Shown one piece after another: positions 21,701 through 30,420 of a stretch of 42,449 nt of DNA (position 1 is the first letter of the stretch; every line of letters starts with the position of its first letter). Made by a program: the position numbers and the translations under genes. The notes beneath the pieces are model-generated. The model was not told where the DNA came from. It was given only the letters and a program-made list of their open reading frames with translations, and did no database searches. The stretch comes from Gammaproteobacteria bacterium (GTDB lineage Bacteria; Pseudomonadota; Gammaproteobacteria; Steroidobacterales; PWYM01), in NCBI GenBank assembly GCA_007127715.1, contig SKYU01000074.1, positions 1 to 42,449 of the forward strand. The letters run 5' to 3'.

Positions 21701-22546
21701 GTGGACCGTTACGCCGTCATCGGTCACCCGGTCGCGCACAGCCGCTCGCCGTGGATCCACGCCGAGTTCGCACGCAGCACCGGCCAGGCGCTGACCTATG
21801 GACGCATCGATGCGGTAGCGGATGCGTTTGCGGCCACCGTACGGTCGTTTTTCGATCAGGGTGGCCGTGGCCTGAACGTCACCGTCCCGCACAAGGAGGC
21901 CGCCTTCGCGCTGGCTGCGGTGCATGGGCGAGAGGCGCAGGTCGCGGGCGCGGTCAACACGCTGTCGCTGACGCCGGACGGGACGCTGCGGGGTGACAAC
22001 ACCGACGGTCGCGGCCTGGTGCGCGACCTCACGGTCAACCTCCACTGGCCCATTGCCGGCCGGCGTGTGCTGCTGATCGGCGCGGGCGGCGCCGCGCGCG
22101 GAGTCCTGGCGCCCCTGCTGGCCGAGCACCCCGGGGCGCTGTGGGTGGTCAACCGCACGCCGGCGCGCGCGCATGCGCTGCTCGAGCAGGCCGGTGCCCC
22201 GGCCGGACTGGTGGCTGGCGGTTTTGACCGGCTGAGCGGGGCCCCCCCCTTTGACCTGCTCATCAATGCCACCTCCGCCGGGCTGTCCGAGGTCGCCCCG
22301 GCACTGCCGGAGACCTGCGTCGGGCCGGCCAGCCGCTGCTATGACATGCTTTACGGACCGGGGACGACGCCCTTTCAGCGCTGGGCGCGCGGGCAGGGTG
22401 TCCGGGAGGCGCCGGCCCAGGGGCTCGGCATGCTGGTCGAGCAGGCGGCCGAGTCGTTTGCGATCTGGCGGGGTGTGCGGCCCGAGACCGCTGCGGTGCT
22501 GGCGGCGCTGCGCAGGCAGCTCGATGCCGTCTCGCCTAGCGGCTGA
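21701..22546 (+). CDS. aroE: Shikimate dehydrogenase
   Basis: AroE reduces 3-dehydroshikimate to shikimate with NADPH in aromatic amino acid synthesis. The 281-residue protein shows 'YAVIGHPVAHSRSPWIHAEFA' (substrate-binding SRSP), 'LNVTVPHKEAAF' (catalytic Lys in NVTxPHK), 'GAVNTL', 'GDNTDGRGLVRDL' (catalytic Asp), the NADP fold 'VLLIGAGGAARGVLAPLL' with 'NRTPARA' (NADPH-specific), and 'YGPGTTPF'. It starts with GTG at 21701, nine bases after hemB. Its last 11 bases overlap the convergent lipoprotein gene. Confidence 0.96.
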   Translation: MDRYAVIGHPVAHSRSPWIHAEFARSTGQALTYGRIDAVADAFAATVRSFFDQGGRGLNVTVPHKEAAFALAAVHGREAQVAGAVNTLSLTPDGTLRGDNTDGRGLVRDLTVNLHWPIAGRRVLLIGAGGAARGVLAPLLAEHPGALWVVNRTPARAHALLEQAGAPAGLVAGGFDRLSGAPPFDLLINATSAGLSEVAPALPETCVGPASRCYDMLYGPGTTPFQRWARGQGVREAPAQGLGMLVEQAAESFAIWRGVRPETAAVLAALRRQLDAVSPSG

Positions 22547-22868
22547 TCTGCTGTACCTCGATCCGCCGTCCGCGGTCGCGCGCGAAGCTGAAGCGCCCGG
22601 TCACTTCCACCTCCTCGTCCACGAGCGCACTCACCGCGTCGTCGGGTGTCAGCCCGACCCTGTTCAGCGCCGCATCCTCCAGCCAGTAGTGCCTGGGGTC
22701 GGGATGACCGCGAACCACGCCCCGGGTACGCACCAGGCGCCCCTGGAAGTTCTCCTGCTGCGCCACCAGCAGCTCGAGCTCCAGCCCGACTACCAGTTCC
22801 TCGCGCCCGCAGCCCGAGAGGGTCAGCGCCAGCAGCGCAAGCGTCGGGGCGGCCAGCCACCTGGCCAT
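22536..22868 (-). CDS. Small lipoprotein with OB-fold-like domain, function unknown
   Basis: The 110-residue product has a lipoprotein signal peptide ('RWLAAPTLALLALTLSGC', lipidated Cys20; Gly21 and not Asp follows, so outer-membrane sorting is expected). A compact beta-rich domain comes next: 'GRLVRTRGVVRG', 'HYWLEDAALNRVGL', 'DAVSALV', 'EVEVTGRFSF', 'RRIEVQQI', reading like a five-stranded OB fold (inference). The ATG at 22868 is 22 bases after the subtilase stop. A GTG at 22901, overlapping that stop by 11 bases behind a GGAG, is an alternative that adds 11 residues before the signal. It is probably co-transcribed with the subtilase. I do not recognise the family. Confidence 0.7.
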   Translation of the reverse strand: MARWLAAPTLALLALTLSGCGREELVVGLELELLVAQQENFQGRLVRTRGVVRGHPDPRHYWLEDAALNRVGLTPDDAVSALVDEEVEVTGRFSFARDRGRRIEVQQISR

Positions 22869-22890
22869 GTCGAATCGGCCCGGTAGGCGT

Positions 22891-25800
22891 TCAGAATTCA
22901 CGGGTATCGATCTCCAGTACGGTCAGTGCCTGCAGCCCCTCAGGCGTGTTGTGCGAGACCCCACCGAGGTAGAGGCTGTCCGGGGCCAGGCCCCGCCAGC
23001 GCAGCTCCACGTCGTGGTCCACCCCGGTGGCCACGGTGCCCGGGCCCAGTACGGTGAGGTTGCCGACATCGTCGTCCAGGCCGAACGACCAGGCCAGCAG
23101 CAGGTAGCGCGCCCCGGGACTCTCTGTCGGGTCGGTGGCGAAGCCGTGGACCAGAGCGGCATAGCGCCCGGGCGCGGGTAACAGCAGGCTGACCTGCTCG
23201 TTGCTGCCTGGCTCGGTACTCCGCCCGACCGGCGTGCAGAGTTCGCCAGGGCAGTAGAAGAGATAGAGATCGAGATCGTCATTGCCGTCTGTGAGCTCGT
23301 CGCGCAACGCGAAACGCGCGTAGGCCTGGCCCTCGGGGATGTCGATCAGGTGCTGGGTCACGCCCTGACCATCGCGGAAGCTGAAACTCTGGTCGGGGTC
23401 CTGCGCCACCTGCCCTTCGACCAGCAGGGGTTGGCGCAGCCCATGTGCGCCGGGCTGGTAGCCGCCATCGTAGCCGCCGCGCAGCACCAGAACGGCCTCG
23501 CCATCGGTGCCGGTCAGTGCCAGCTCGGCCGGGGCGGCCAGTGCGCGGGCGCGGGCGGCCATGGGGCTGCGCACCAGGTGTGCGTCGCTGCGCCAGCGCA
23601 GCTCGCCAAACCGCCATTCATTGAGCGGCAGCGCCGCACGCCTGGCGATGTCGACGCTGTAGGTCGCGGTGTCACCGGCGGCCAGGTTGAGTACCGAGGG
23701 CGACACGGTCACGTCTGTGCCGACCGGAGCGTCGACCTCGACGGTGTAGCGGCCGGCTTCGACCGCGGTCAGGCGCCGTTCCAGACGTGTCTGTCCGACC
23801 AGTTCGGCCACGCCGATGGACGGGAGATTGAGGTCGACCGCCCGCAGCGAGACCCCGCTCGCCGCCAGCACCGCGCAATCCGCCGCGCTGAAGGCCCCGC
23901 TGCCGATTCCGCAGCTGAAGGCGGCGTAGTCCAGCAGTTCTGCATCATAGACGGCGCCTGGCTTGACGGCGGCCTGTGGATCGACCTGGCCGGCGCCCCG
24001 GGCGAACGGATCGGCGGGCGTCTCGCCGTCTTCGAGCACCAGGTCCTGCCAGGCGGTGGTCATCATCGCCGATTTCAGCATGGCCGGGCGCCAGTCCGGA
24101 TGACGTTCGCGCAGCAGTGCAGCCACACCGGCGATCACCGGAGCGGACTGCGAGGTCCCCGAGAGCACCTGGAAGCGTTCGCCCGGTTCGCCGGCAGAGG
24201 GCGTCGGCGTGTGTGCGCCGAGCAGATCGATGCCCGGTGCGGTGATGTCCGGCTTGATCAGGTCGGGCGCCCCGAGTGTCGGCCCGCGGGCGGAAAACGC
24301 CCCCATCACGTTGCCGGTCACGGGCTCCTCGCGCAACCGGCCCCTGAGCAGTTCGACCTCGATCCGGCGGCCTTCCGCCAGGCCCGTGACCAGCCGCTGT
24401 CCGTCCGCCGCGGACACCATGACGGCCGGGAGATCGACATCTGCCCCATCGCTGACCATCGTGATCGGCGGACCCGCAGTGTTGTAGACGATGGCGCCGA
24501 TGGCGCCGGTGACGCGGATCCGCTCCAGCTTGCTCGCGAAGCTGCAGCCGCCGCGGCGGACCAGCGCAATCCGCCCCGAGAGCTCTGCGGCGTTCACCAG
24601 CGGCTGACAGGCATCGTCACGCGTGCCCGGCGAGCCGTCCGGCAGCCTCTCCACGCCGTCATCCACCCGTCGGAGCTCGCCGGCGATCGGGCCGCTGGCG
24701 GACAGCCGCGTCGTGAACGCGGCTTCGCGCATCACCAGGTCGCCGGCGAGTGCCGCCGGCGAGATGATGCGGATGACTTCCTCGAAGCGCCTGCCCGGGC
24801 GAGTGTTGGCCGCCACGGTCATGACCCAGGGAGAGTCCGCCGGAGCGCCGATGGTGCCTGCCATGGGGCCATCATTGCCGGCGGCGACTGCCGTGAAGAC
24901 CCCGGCATCGGCCGCGAACAGCAGCGCGACGTCGTCGGGCCCGGTGAACCCCGGTTCGGGGTTGCCCACGGAGTAGTTGATCACATGGACACCATCGGCG
25001 ACGGCATCGTCGATGGCGCGCGCGAGGTCCGAGGTGTTGCAGGTCGCCCGGGTCTCGCCGGGGCGCAGCCAGCAGGCCTTGTAGACGGCCACCCGCGCGC
25101 GCGGGGCGACGCCGCGGGTGCGGCCGACGCGGGTGCCGAACAGCGTCGCCTCGACATCGTTGCCCGCGGCGATGCTTGCGATATGGGTGCCGTGGCCATC
25201 GGCATCCCGCGGCGACAGGAACTCGCCATCGTCAAGCGCATGACTGGCCAGAAACCCCTCGCTGTAGAAGCGAGCGCCGATCAGCTTGTTGTTGCAGTCA
25301 CTGGCCGAGAAGGCCTCGCCGGCCTGGCAGACCCCCTGCCATCCGAGGGGGGGATCGTAGGCGAGCTGGCGTCGCGCCTCGCGGTGGCTGCGGCACAGCC
25401 AGCGACCGAGCAGAGAGACCCGCGCCCACTCGCTGCGGCACAGGCGCGGCAAGGGCCGCAGGTCGCGGTCGGACAGCGAGGGGTGACCGGGCGCGACACC
25501 GCTGTCGATGACGCCGATGATCACGTCCTCACCCCGCAGCCCCTGGGCGACGTCAAGCCCTCCCGCCAGGCCGAGTCCGAGAAAGCGAACCGTCTCTGCG
25601 CCGGCGAGCGGCCGGCTGCGGTCTTCCCAGATCCCGCGCACATCGGGATGCGCGCGCAGCGCCTCGAGCTGCTCGGGCGTCAGCTGCGCGGCAAAACCGT
25701 TGAACACGTGGCGGTAGCTGTAGAGCTTGTGCTGCCGTGCGCCGATCTGGTCGAGCAGCTGCACGTGGCTGCTCTCGAGGCGCCGGGCGTGGGCCAGGGC

Positions 25801-26052
25801 CGGGCCAGCCTCGCGGACTCGACGCATGTCCGGTTCGCCGCGCGCGCTCGCTGTCCGGGTGGCGAGGTCGCCGCGCGCCACAGCCATCGCCGGTGGTTCG
25901 GCGAGCTGGACGATGTAGACCTGGCGGGCCTGGCGCGGGGGCTCCATCGGCCCGGCCAGACGCAGCTCGGCACCGGGCAGCGCCGGGGTCGGGCCCTGCG
26001 CCATGGCCGGCATCGCCAGCAGGCACAGCAGAGCGAGCCATCGATGGGTCAT
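22891..26052 (-). CDS. Secreted subtilisin-like serine protease (S8) with PA domain
   Basis: This 1053-residue subtilase is built like the Vpr/cucumisin type. It has a signal peptide (residues 1-18, cleavage after 'AMA') and an I9 inhibitor propeptide (about 45-145, 'VYIVQLAEPP...YSYRHVFNGFAAQLTPEQLEAL'). The S8 catalytic domain has Asp183 ('GVIDSGVAPGHP'), His287 ('DADGHGTHIAS'), oxyanion Asn393 ('AAGNDGP') and Ser634 ('LSGTSQSAPVIAG'). A PA insert sits at about 480-555 ('LSGRIALVRRGGCSFASKLERI...GAIGAIVYNTAGPP'). An Fn3-like domain (about 730-830) and a C-terminal jelly-roll/PPC-like region (about 880-1040) follow. Several cysteine pairs fit an exported protein. Substrate is unknown; it is expected in the periplasm or outside. 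The long plus-strand reading frame opposite it is a shadow. Confidence 0.93.
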   Translation of the reverse strand: MTHRWLALLCLLAMPAMAQGPTPALPGAELRLAGPMEPPRQARQVYIVQLAEPPAMAVARGDLATRTASARGEPDMRRVREAGPALAHARRLESSHVQLLDQIGARQHKLYSYRHVFNGFAAQLTPEQLEALRAHPDVRGIWEDRSRPLAGAETVRFLGLGLAGGLDVAQGLRGEDVIIGVIDSGVAPGHPSLSDRDLRPLPRLCRSEWARVSLLGRWLCRSHREARRQLAYDPPLGWQGVCQAGEAFSASDCNNKLIGARFYSEGFLASHALDDGEFLSPRDADGHGTHIASIAAGNDVEATLFGTRVGRTRGVAPRARVAVYKACWLRPGETRATCNTSDLARAIDDAVADGVHVINYSVGNPEPGFTGPDDVALLFAADAGVFTAVAAGNDGPMAGTIGAPADSPWVMTVAANTRPGRRFEEVIRIISPAALAGDLVMREAAFTTRLSASGPIAGELRRVDDGVERLPDGSPGTRDDACQPLVNAAELSGRIALVRRGGCSFASKLERIRVTGAIGAIVYNTAGPPITMVSDGADVDLPAVMVSAADGQRLVTGLAEGRRIEVELLRGRLREEPVTGNVMGAFSARGPTLGAPDLIKPDITAPGIDLLGAHTPTPSAGEPGERFQVLSGTSQSAPVIAGVAALLRERHPDWRPAMLKSAMMTTAWQDLVLEDGETPADPFARGAGQVDPQAAVKPGAVYDAELLDYAAFSCGIGSGAFSAADCAVLAASGVSLRAVDLNLPSIGVAELVGQTRLERRLTAVEAGRYTVEVDAPVGTDVTVSPSVLNLAAGDTATYSVDIARRAALPLNEWRFGELRWRSDAHLVRSPMAARARALAAPAELALTGTDGEAVLVLRGGYDGGYQPGAHGLRQPLLVEGQVAQDPDQSFSFRDGQGVTQHLIDIPEGQAYARFALRDELTDGNDDLDLYLFYCPGELCTPVGRSTEPGSNEQVSLLLPAPGRYAALVHGFATDPTESPGARYLLLAWSFGLDDDVGNLTVLGPGTVATGVDHDVELRWRGLAPDSLYLGGVSHNTPEGLQALTVLEIDTREF

Positions 26053-26084
26053 GTCGGATCCGCGGCGATCGTCACTGGCGGGGA

Positions 26085-26101
26085 CCGCGGGCGGCCCGCG
26101 G
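26085..26101. repeat. GC-rich inverted repeat between hemF and the subtilase
   Basis: CCGCGGGC-G-GCCCGCGG is a perfect dyad of eight bases around one centre base, in the 109-base hemF-subtilase gap. It has no T-run on either strand. It could be an operator or a weak RNA stem. No clear promoter was seen for the subtilase. Confidence 0.4.
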
Positions 26102-26161
26102 CATTTGACGTAACGCTACCACAGGCCCGTGGGCAGCCGACAGGGTGGCCGTGCGCGCGGA

Positions 26162-27091
26162 TCAGGGGTCGGCGGCCAGTTCCTCGAGCCAGTCGCGGGG
26201 CCGGAGGTAGTCGGCCAGCCCGGCTTCGCGGCTGCCGGCCGGTGGCTGCCAGTCATAGCTCCAGCGCACCAGCGGCGGCAGCGACATCAGGATCGACTCG
26301 GTGCGACCGCCTGACTGCAGGCCGAACAGCGTGCCGCGGTCGAAGGCCAGGTTGAACTCGGCATAGCGTCCGCGCCGATGCAGCTGGAATTCGCGCTCGC
26401 GCTCGCCATAGCCAAGGTCCCGACGGCGCTGCACGATCGGCAGATAGGCGCGCATGTAGTGATCGCCGACGCTGCGCATCAGGCCGAAACAGCGCTCGAA
26501 GCCCTCCTGGTTCAGGTCGTCGAAGAACAGGCCACCGACGCCGCGGGTTTCCTGGCGGTGAGGCAGGAAGAAATACTCGTCGCACCAGGCCTTGAACCGC
26601 GGGTAGAGCGCCTCGCCGAAGGGCTCGCAGGCGGCGCGTGCGGTTTCATGCCAGTGCCGGATGTCCTTGTCGAAAGGGTAATACGGCGTGAGGTCGAAGC
26701 CCCCGCCGAACCACCAGACCGGTGCGCTGTCGGGCGCCTCGGCGACGAAGAAGCGGACGTTGGCGTGGCTGGTCGGCACGTAGGGGTTTCGCGGATGGAT
26801 GACCACCGAGACTCCCATGGCGCGGAAGCCGCGTCCGGCAAGTTCCGGCCGGGCCCGCGTTGCGCTGGGGGGGAGGGTATCGCCCTGCACGTCGGAGAAG
26901 CCGACTCCGGCCTTTTCGAAGACGCCGCCCTCGCTGAGGATTCGGCTCTCGCCGCCGCCACCTCCGGGCCGCACCCAGCTGTCCGCCTGGAACCGGCCCG
27001 GTCCGTCCGCCGTCTCGAGAGCGCGGCAGATGTCATCCTGGAGACCCCGCAGGTAGGCGTGAACCTCGCTGATGGAGATGGCGTCTTTCAT
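26162..27091 (-). CDS. hemF: Oxygen-dependent coproporphyrinogen III oxidase
   Basis: HemF converts coproporphyrinogen III to protoporphyrinogen IX with O2 in heme synthesis. The 309-residue protein carries the family blocks '[26 protein letters not shown]', '[26 protein letters not shown]', '[16 protein letters not shown]', '[25 protein letters not shown]' and '[36 protein letters not shown]', which is the HemF signature. A near-ideal AGGAGTG Shine-Dalgarno lies before the ATG. It follows tsaC on the same strand after 61 bases, matching the tsaC-hemF order of pseudomonads. Aerobic growth is implied. Confidence 0.97.
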   Translation of the reverse strand: MKDAISISEVHAYLRGLQDDICRALETADGPGRFQADSWVRPGGGGGESRILSEGGVFEKAGVGFSDVQGDTLPPSATRARPELAGRGFRAMGVSVVIHPRNPYVPTSHANVRFFVAEAPDSAPVWWFGGGFDLTPYYPFDKDIRHWHETARAACEPFGEALYPRFKAWCDEYFFLPHRQETRGVGGLFFDDLNQEGFERCFGLMRSVGDHYMRAYLPIVQRRRDLGYGEREREFQLHRRGRYAEFNLAFDRGTLFGLQSGGRTESILMSLPPLVRWSYDWQPPAGSREAGLADYLRPRDWLEELAADP

Positions 27092-27152
27092 GGTTCACTC
27101 CTGGCCGGCGCGCCCGTCGCCATGACCCTCCGGCCTGCCACGGGGGCCTCGC

Positions 27153-27710
27153 TCAATGGCGCAGCCATCGACCGCTGGCCGCATCGCGGATGGGGGTGGG
27201 GCGCGTCAGCCCGCCGGTGGCGCCGCCCAGCAGCCCGTCGAGGCCGTCGCCGAAATAGACCCGCGCCCGCAGGGCGGTGCGGGCGGGCGGCTTGCCCGAC
27301 GGGTTGGCGCTGGTGGAGATCAGCAGCCCGCCAGCCCTCCGGCACAGCTCCGCCGCCGGGGCGAATGCCGTGACCCGGGTCGCCAGGGTGTCGCGTCCTC
27401 CGGTCACCCAGTCGGGGACCCACGACGCCGCCGGTAGAATCCAGGTGAGCGGCCCCGGCCAGCTCGCGGCGACTTCCGTCCAACGCCCTGCCGGCAGAGG
27501 AGCGCACAGTGGGCGCAGGGCCTCCACCGAGGCGGCAAGCACGATGAACCCGGCCTCGAAAGCCCGGCCCTTGAGCGCGAGGATACGGTCGACGGCCTCG
27601 GGGTCCAGCGGGTCGCAGGCCAGGCCGTAGACACCCTCCGTAGGATGGGCGATCACGCCGCCGCTGCGCAGGATACGCGCCGCCACCCGCAGCTGATGGG
27701 CGCTGCTCAT
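27153..27710 (-). CDS. tsaC: Threonylcarbamoyl-AMP synthase TsaC (YrdC/Sua5)
   Basis: TsaC makes threonylcarbamoyl-AMP for the t6A37 modification of ANN-decoding tRNAs. The 185-residue protein has 'LRSGGVIAHPTEGVYGLACDP' (the KxR...PTxTxYGL-type nucleotide and threonine site), 'ILALKGRAFEAGFIVLAAS', 'WPGPLTWILPA', 'LATRVTAF' and 'LISTSANPSGKPPARTA' (the SANxSG motif). It lacks the C-terminal Sua5 domain, so it is the short TsaC form. It starts 15 bases after the topA stop, so both are probably on one transcript. Confidence 0.95.
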   Translation of the reverse strand: MSSAHQLRVAARILRSGGVIAHPTEGVYGLACDPLDPEAVDRILALKGRAFEAGFIVLAASVEALRPLCAPLPAGRWTEVAASWPGPLTWILPAASWVPDWVTGGRDTLATRVTAFAPAAELCRRAGGLLISTSANPSGKPPARTALRARVYFGDGLDGLLGGATGGLTRPTPIRDAASGRWLRH

Positions 27711-27725
27711 CTTCGCCCGTGGGGA

Positions 27726-30359
27726 CTAGCCGATGCCGGCCGCACCGCCGGTGCGGGCGTTGGCGCCGGCGCTGGCGGCCTTCTTGCCACCGGCCTTCTT
27801 CGTCGCGGCCTTCTTCGTGGCGGCCTTCTTCGTGGCGGCCTTGCCTGTGGCGGTCTTGCTTGCCGCGGTTTTTTTCTTGGCAGTCTTTTTCCTGCCGGCC
27901 TTGCCTGCCGTGGCCTTTTTGGCCCCCGCCTTTTTCCTGGCGACCTTCTTTTTCGCGGCGGGGCCGGTGCTGTCGGTCTTGCGGGCCGCACCCCGTCCTC
28001 GGCCGCGGCGCTCCGGAGCCTCGGCCAGCAGTTTCTCGCAGTCGGCCAGACCGAGGCTGGCGGGCTCGACATCCTTCGGAATCTTGGCGTTCTTCTGGCC
28101 GTCCGTGACATACGGGCCGTAGCGGCCGTTGAGCACGGAGATCCCGTTGTCGAACTCGCGGATGATGCGGTTGGCATCAGCCTGCTTCTTGGCCGCGACC
28201 AGTTCCAGGGCGCGCGGCAGGCCGATCGTGTAGGGGTCGTCGTCCGCCGGAATCGACACGTACTTCGTCCCGTACTTCACGTAGGGCCCGAACCGCCCGA
28301 TGTTCACCAGGACCGGTTCGCCCTCCGGCGTCTCGCCGAGATCGCGGGGCAGACGGAACAGCACCAGCGCCTCCTCGAGGTCGATCTGGTCCATTTTCTG
28401 GCCTGGTCGCAGTCCGGCGAACAGCGGCTTCTCCTCGTCCTCCCGGGTACCGATCTGGACGATGGGACCGAAGCGCCCCATACGCACGCTGACCGGCCGA
28501 CCGCTCTTGGGATCGGTGCCCAGTTCGCGCGCCTGCACGGCTTCCGCGCGGCTGACCGAGACTTCCTTGTCTTCTACGAGCTTGTGGAAGTCTTCCCAGA
28601 ACTCGCGCATCAATGGCACCCAGTCACGCTCGCCGCGGAACACCTCGTCAAGAGAATCCTCGAGTTTCGCGGTGAATTCGTAATCGACGTACTGGGAGAA
28701 GTGCCGGGTCAGGAAGGTGTTGACGATTTTTCCGACGTCGGTGGGAATGAACCGACGGGCATCCATCTCGACGTACTCGCGCTGCTGCAGCGTGGAGATG
28801 ATGCTGGCATAGGTGGACGGACGGCCAATTCCGTATTCCTCGAGGGCCTTGACCAGCGAGGCTTCGGAGTAGCGTGGCGGCGGCTCCGTGAAATGCTGAT
28901 CGGCGCGTACATCGCGCAGCTGGACCTCGTCGCCCTCTTCCATGTCGGGCAGGATGCGATCGCCGTCCTCGCCGGTCTTGGCGTCGTCCTGGCCTTCCTG
29001 GTAGACGGCCATGAAACCGGGATGACGGAGCACCGAGCCCGTGGCACGGAAACTGGCGCGCGTTCTGCCCTCCGGCCCGGCCAGCAGGTCCACCGCGACC
29101 GTATCGAAGGTGGCGTGGATCATCTGGCAGGCGACCGTGCGCTTCCAGATCAGGGTGTAGAGCTTGAGCTGGTCGGAGGTCAGGCGGCCACGCAGCGATT
29201 CGGGCGTCCGCTTCAGCGAGGTCGGGCGGATCGCCTCGTGTGCCTCCTGGGCATTCTTGGCCGTCGTCTTGTAGAGCCTGGGGCGTTCCGGCAGGTTCTC
29301 GGGGCCATAGCGCGACTCGATCAGTTCGCGGGCCTGGGCGAGCGCCTCGTTCGACAGGCTGACCGAGTCGGTCCGCATATAGGTGATGAGGCCGACGGCC
29401 CCCTCGTCGGTGTCGATGCCCTCGTAGAGCCGCTGCGCGACACTCATGGTGCGGCTGGCGGAGAAACCGAGCTTGCGTGACGCCTCCTGCTGGAGCGTCG
29501 AGGTGGTGAAAGGAGCCGCCGGATTGCGCCGCCGCTGCTTGCGCTCGACGCGCACGACCTTCAGGACGCCTGGACGGGCAGGCGGCTGCGCCCCCTGCAG
29601 CTCGCCGCCATCGTCGGGCAGCTCGCCCGCCCCGGCCGCCGCCAGCAGGTGCTCACGGGCGCCACGGGCGCTGTCGATGTCCTGGAAGCTGAACTGCTCG
29701 ACCCGCTCGCCGCGGAATTCCCACAGCCTCGCCGTGAACGGGTGATCCTCGCGCAGCGCGTCGGCTTCGAGCGTCCAGTACTCGCGCGGGACGAAGGCCT
29801 CGATTTCGGCCTCACGCTCGCAGATCATCCGCAGGGCCGGGCTCTGTACGCGACCGGCGGACAGGCCGCGGCGAACTTTCTTCCACAGCAGCGGTGAGAG
29901 GTTGAAGCCGACCAGATAATCCAGCGCCCGGCGGGCCTGCTGGGCGTTCACCCGCTCTGTGGAGATCTCGCGGGGGTCGGCGATGGCACGGCGGACCGCC
30001 TCGCGGGTGATCTCGTAGAACACGACACGGTGCACGGGCTTGCCATTCAGCAGCGAGCGTTCGCGCAGAATCTCGTACAGGTGCCAGGAGATGGCCTCGC
30101 CTTCGCGGTCGGGGTCGGTGGCCAGGTAGACCGCATCGCTTTTCTTCACGGCCCGCGCGATCGCGTCGACATGTTTCTGGTTGCGCTCGATGATCTCGTA
30201 GCGCATCTCGAAATCATGTTCGGTATCGACGGCACCACCCTTGGGCACCAGGTCGCGGACATGCCCATACGAGGCCATGACCTGGAAATCCTGGCCCAGG
30301 TATTTTTCGATGGTCTTCGCCTTGGCAGGCGACTCGACGATGACTAGGTTTTTGCTCAT
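27726..30359 (-). CDS. topA: DNA topoisomerase I, zinc-finger-free, with lysine-rich tail
   Basis: TopA relaxes negative supercoils. The 877-residue protein has the Toprim domain ('LVIVESPAKAKTIEKYL', DxDxE at Asp82-Glu86), the nucleophile Tyr327 ('LITYMRTDSVSLS') and the usual domains II-IV. Where E. coli TopA carries tetracysteine zinc fingers, this protein has three 'GR(F/Y)GP' repeats ('GRFGPIVQIG', 'GRFGPYVKYG', 'GRYGPYVTDG'; Toprim C-repeats) and almost no cysteine. The last 90 or so residues are a histone-H1-like tail of repeated KKAAT/AKK units, partly coded by a 15-bp tandem repeat. The ATG is five bases after the U-tract of a terminator, with only GGA as Shine-Dalgarno. Confidence 0.97.
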   Translation of the reverse strand: MSKNLVIVESPAKAKTIEKYLGQDFQVMASYGHVRDLVPKGGAVDTEHDFEMRYEIIERNQKHVDAIARAVKKSDAVYLATDPDREGEAISWHLYEILRERSLLNGKPVHRVVFYEITREAVRRAIADPREISTERVNAQQARRALDYLVGFNLSPLLWKKVRRGLSAGRVQSPALRMICEREAEIEAFVPREYWTLEADALREDHPFTARLWEFRGERVEQFSFQDIDSARGAREHLLAAAGAGELPDDGGELQGAQPPARPGVLKVVRVERKQRRRNPAAPFTTSTLQQEASRKLGFSASRTMSVAQRLYEGIDTDEGAVGLITYMRTDSVSLSNEALAQARELIESRYGPENLPERPRLYKTTAKNAQEAHEAIRPTSLKRTPESLRGRLTSDQLKLYTLIWKRTVACQMIHATFDTVAVDLLAGPEGRTRASFRATGSVLRHPGFMAVYQEGQDDAKTGEDGDRILPDMEEGDEVQLRDVRADQHFTEPPPRYSEASLVKALEEYGIGRPSTYASIISTLQQREYVEMDARRFIPTDVGKIVNTFLTRHFSQYVDYEFTAKLEDSLDEVFRGERDWVPLMREFWEDFHKLVEDKEVSVSRAEAVQARELGTDPKSGRPVSVRMGRFGPIVQIGTREDEEKPLFAGLRPGQKMDQIDLEEALVLFRLPRDLGETPEGEPVLVNIGRFGPYVKYGTKYVSIPADDDPYTIGLPRALELVAAKKQADANRIIREFDNGISVLNGRYGPYVTDGQKNAKIPKDVEPASLGLADCEKLLAEAPERRGRGRGAARKTDSTGPAAKKKVARKKAGAKKATAGKAGRKKTAKKKTAASKTATGKAATKKAATKKAATKKAGGKKAASAGANARTGGAAGIG
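27796..27840 (-). repeat. 15-bp tandem repeat in the topA tail
   Basis: Three adjacent 15-base units (27796-27810, 27811-27825, 27826-27840) differ at a single base. A fourth, diverged unit follows. Each codes for a K-K-A-A-T type pentapeptide in the lysine-rich C-terminal tail of TopA. The copy number may vary between strains. Confidence 0.85.
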
Positions 30360-30364
30360 GTTCC

Positions 30365-30390
30365 AAAAAAAACCGCAGCTCCGGCTGCGG
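30365..30390 (-). terminator. Rho-independent terminator abutting the topA start
   Basis: On the minus strand CCGCAGC-CGGA-GCTGCGG forms a perfect seven-bp stem with a tetraloop, followed by eight T. The T-run ends five bases before the topA ATG codon. It ends the dprA-smg transcript and could also act as an attenuator for topA, since any upstream topA promoter would have to read through it. Confidence 0.9.
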
Positions 30391-30420
30391 CAGCATCAGC
30401 GGACGGCGATGACCGGCGCA

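Noticed and set aside
23350-26355. A 1001-codon plus-strand open frame opposite the subtilase
   Set aside because: It is a shadow: high GC at third positions removes stop codons on the opposite strand. The product is low-complexity (Gly/Arg/Ala rich), has no domain, and the minus-strand protein has all catalytic motifs.
27645-29480. A 611-codon plus-strand open frame opposite topA
   Set aside because: The N-terminal Gly/Leu repeats are the reverse complement of the TopA lysine tail; TopA motifs establish the real strand.
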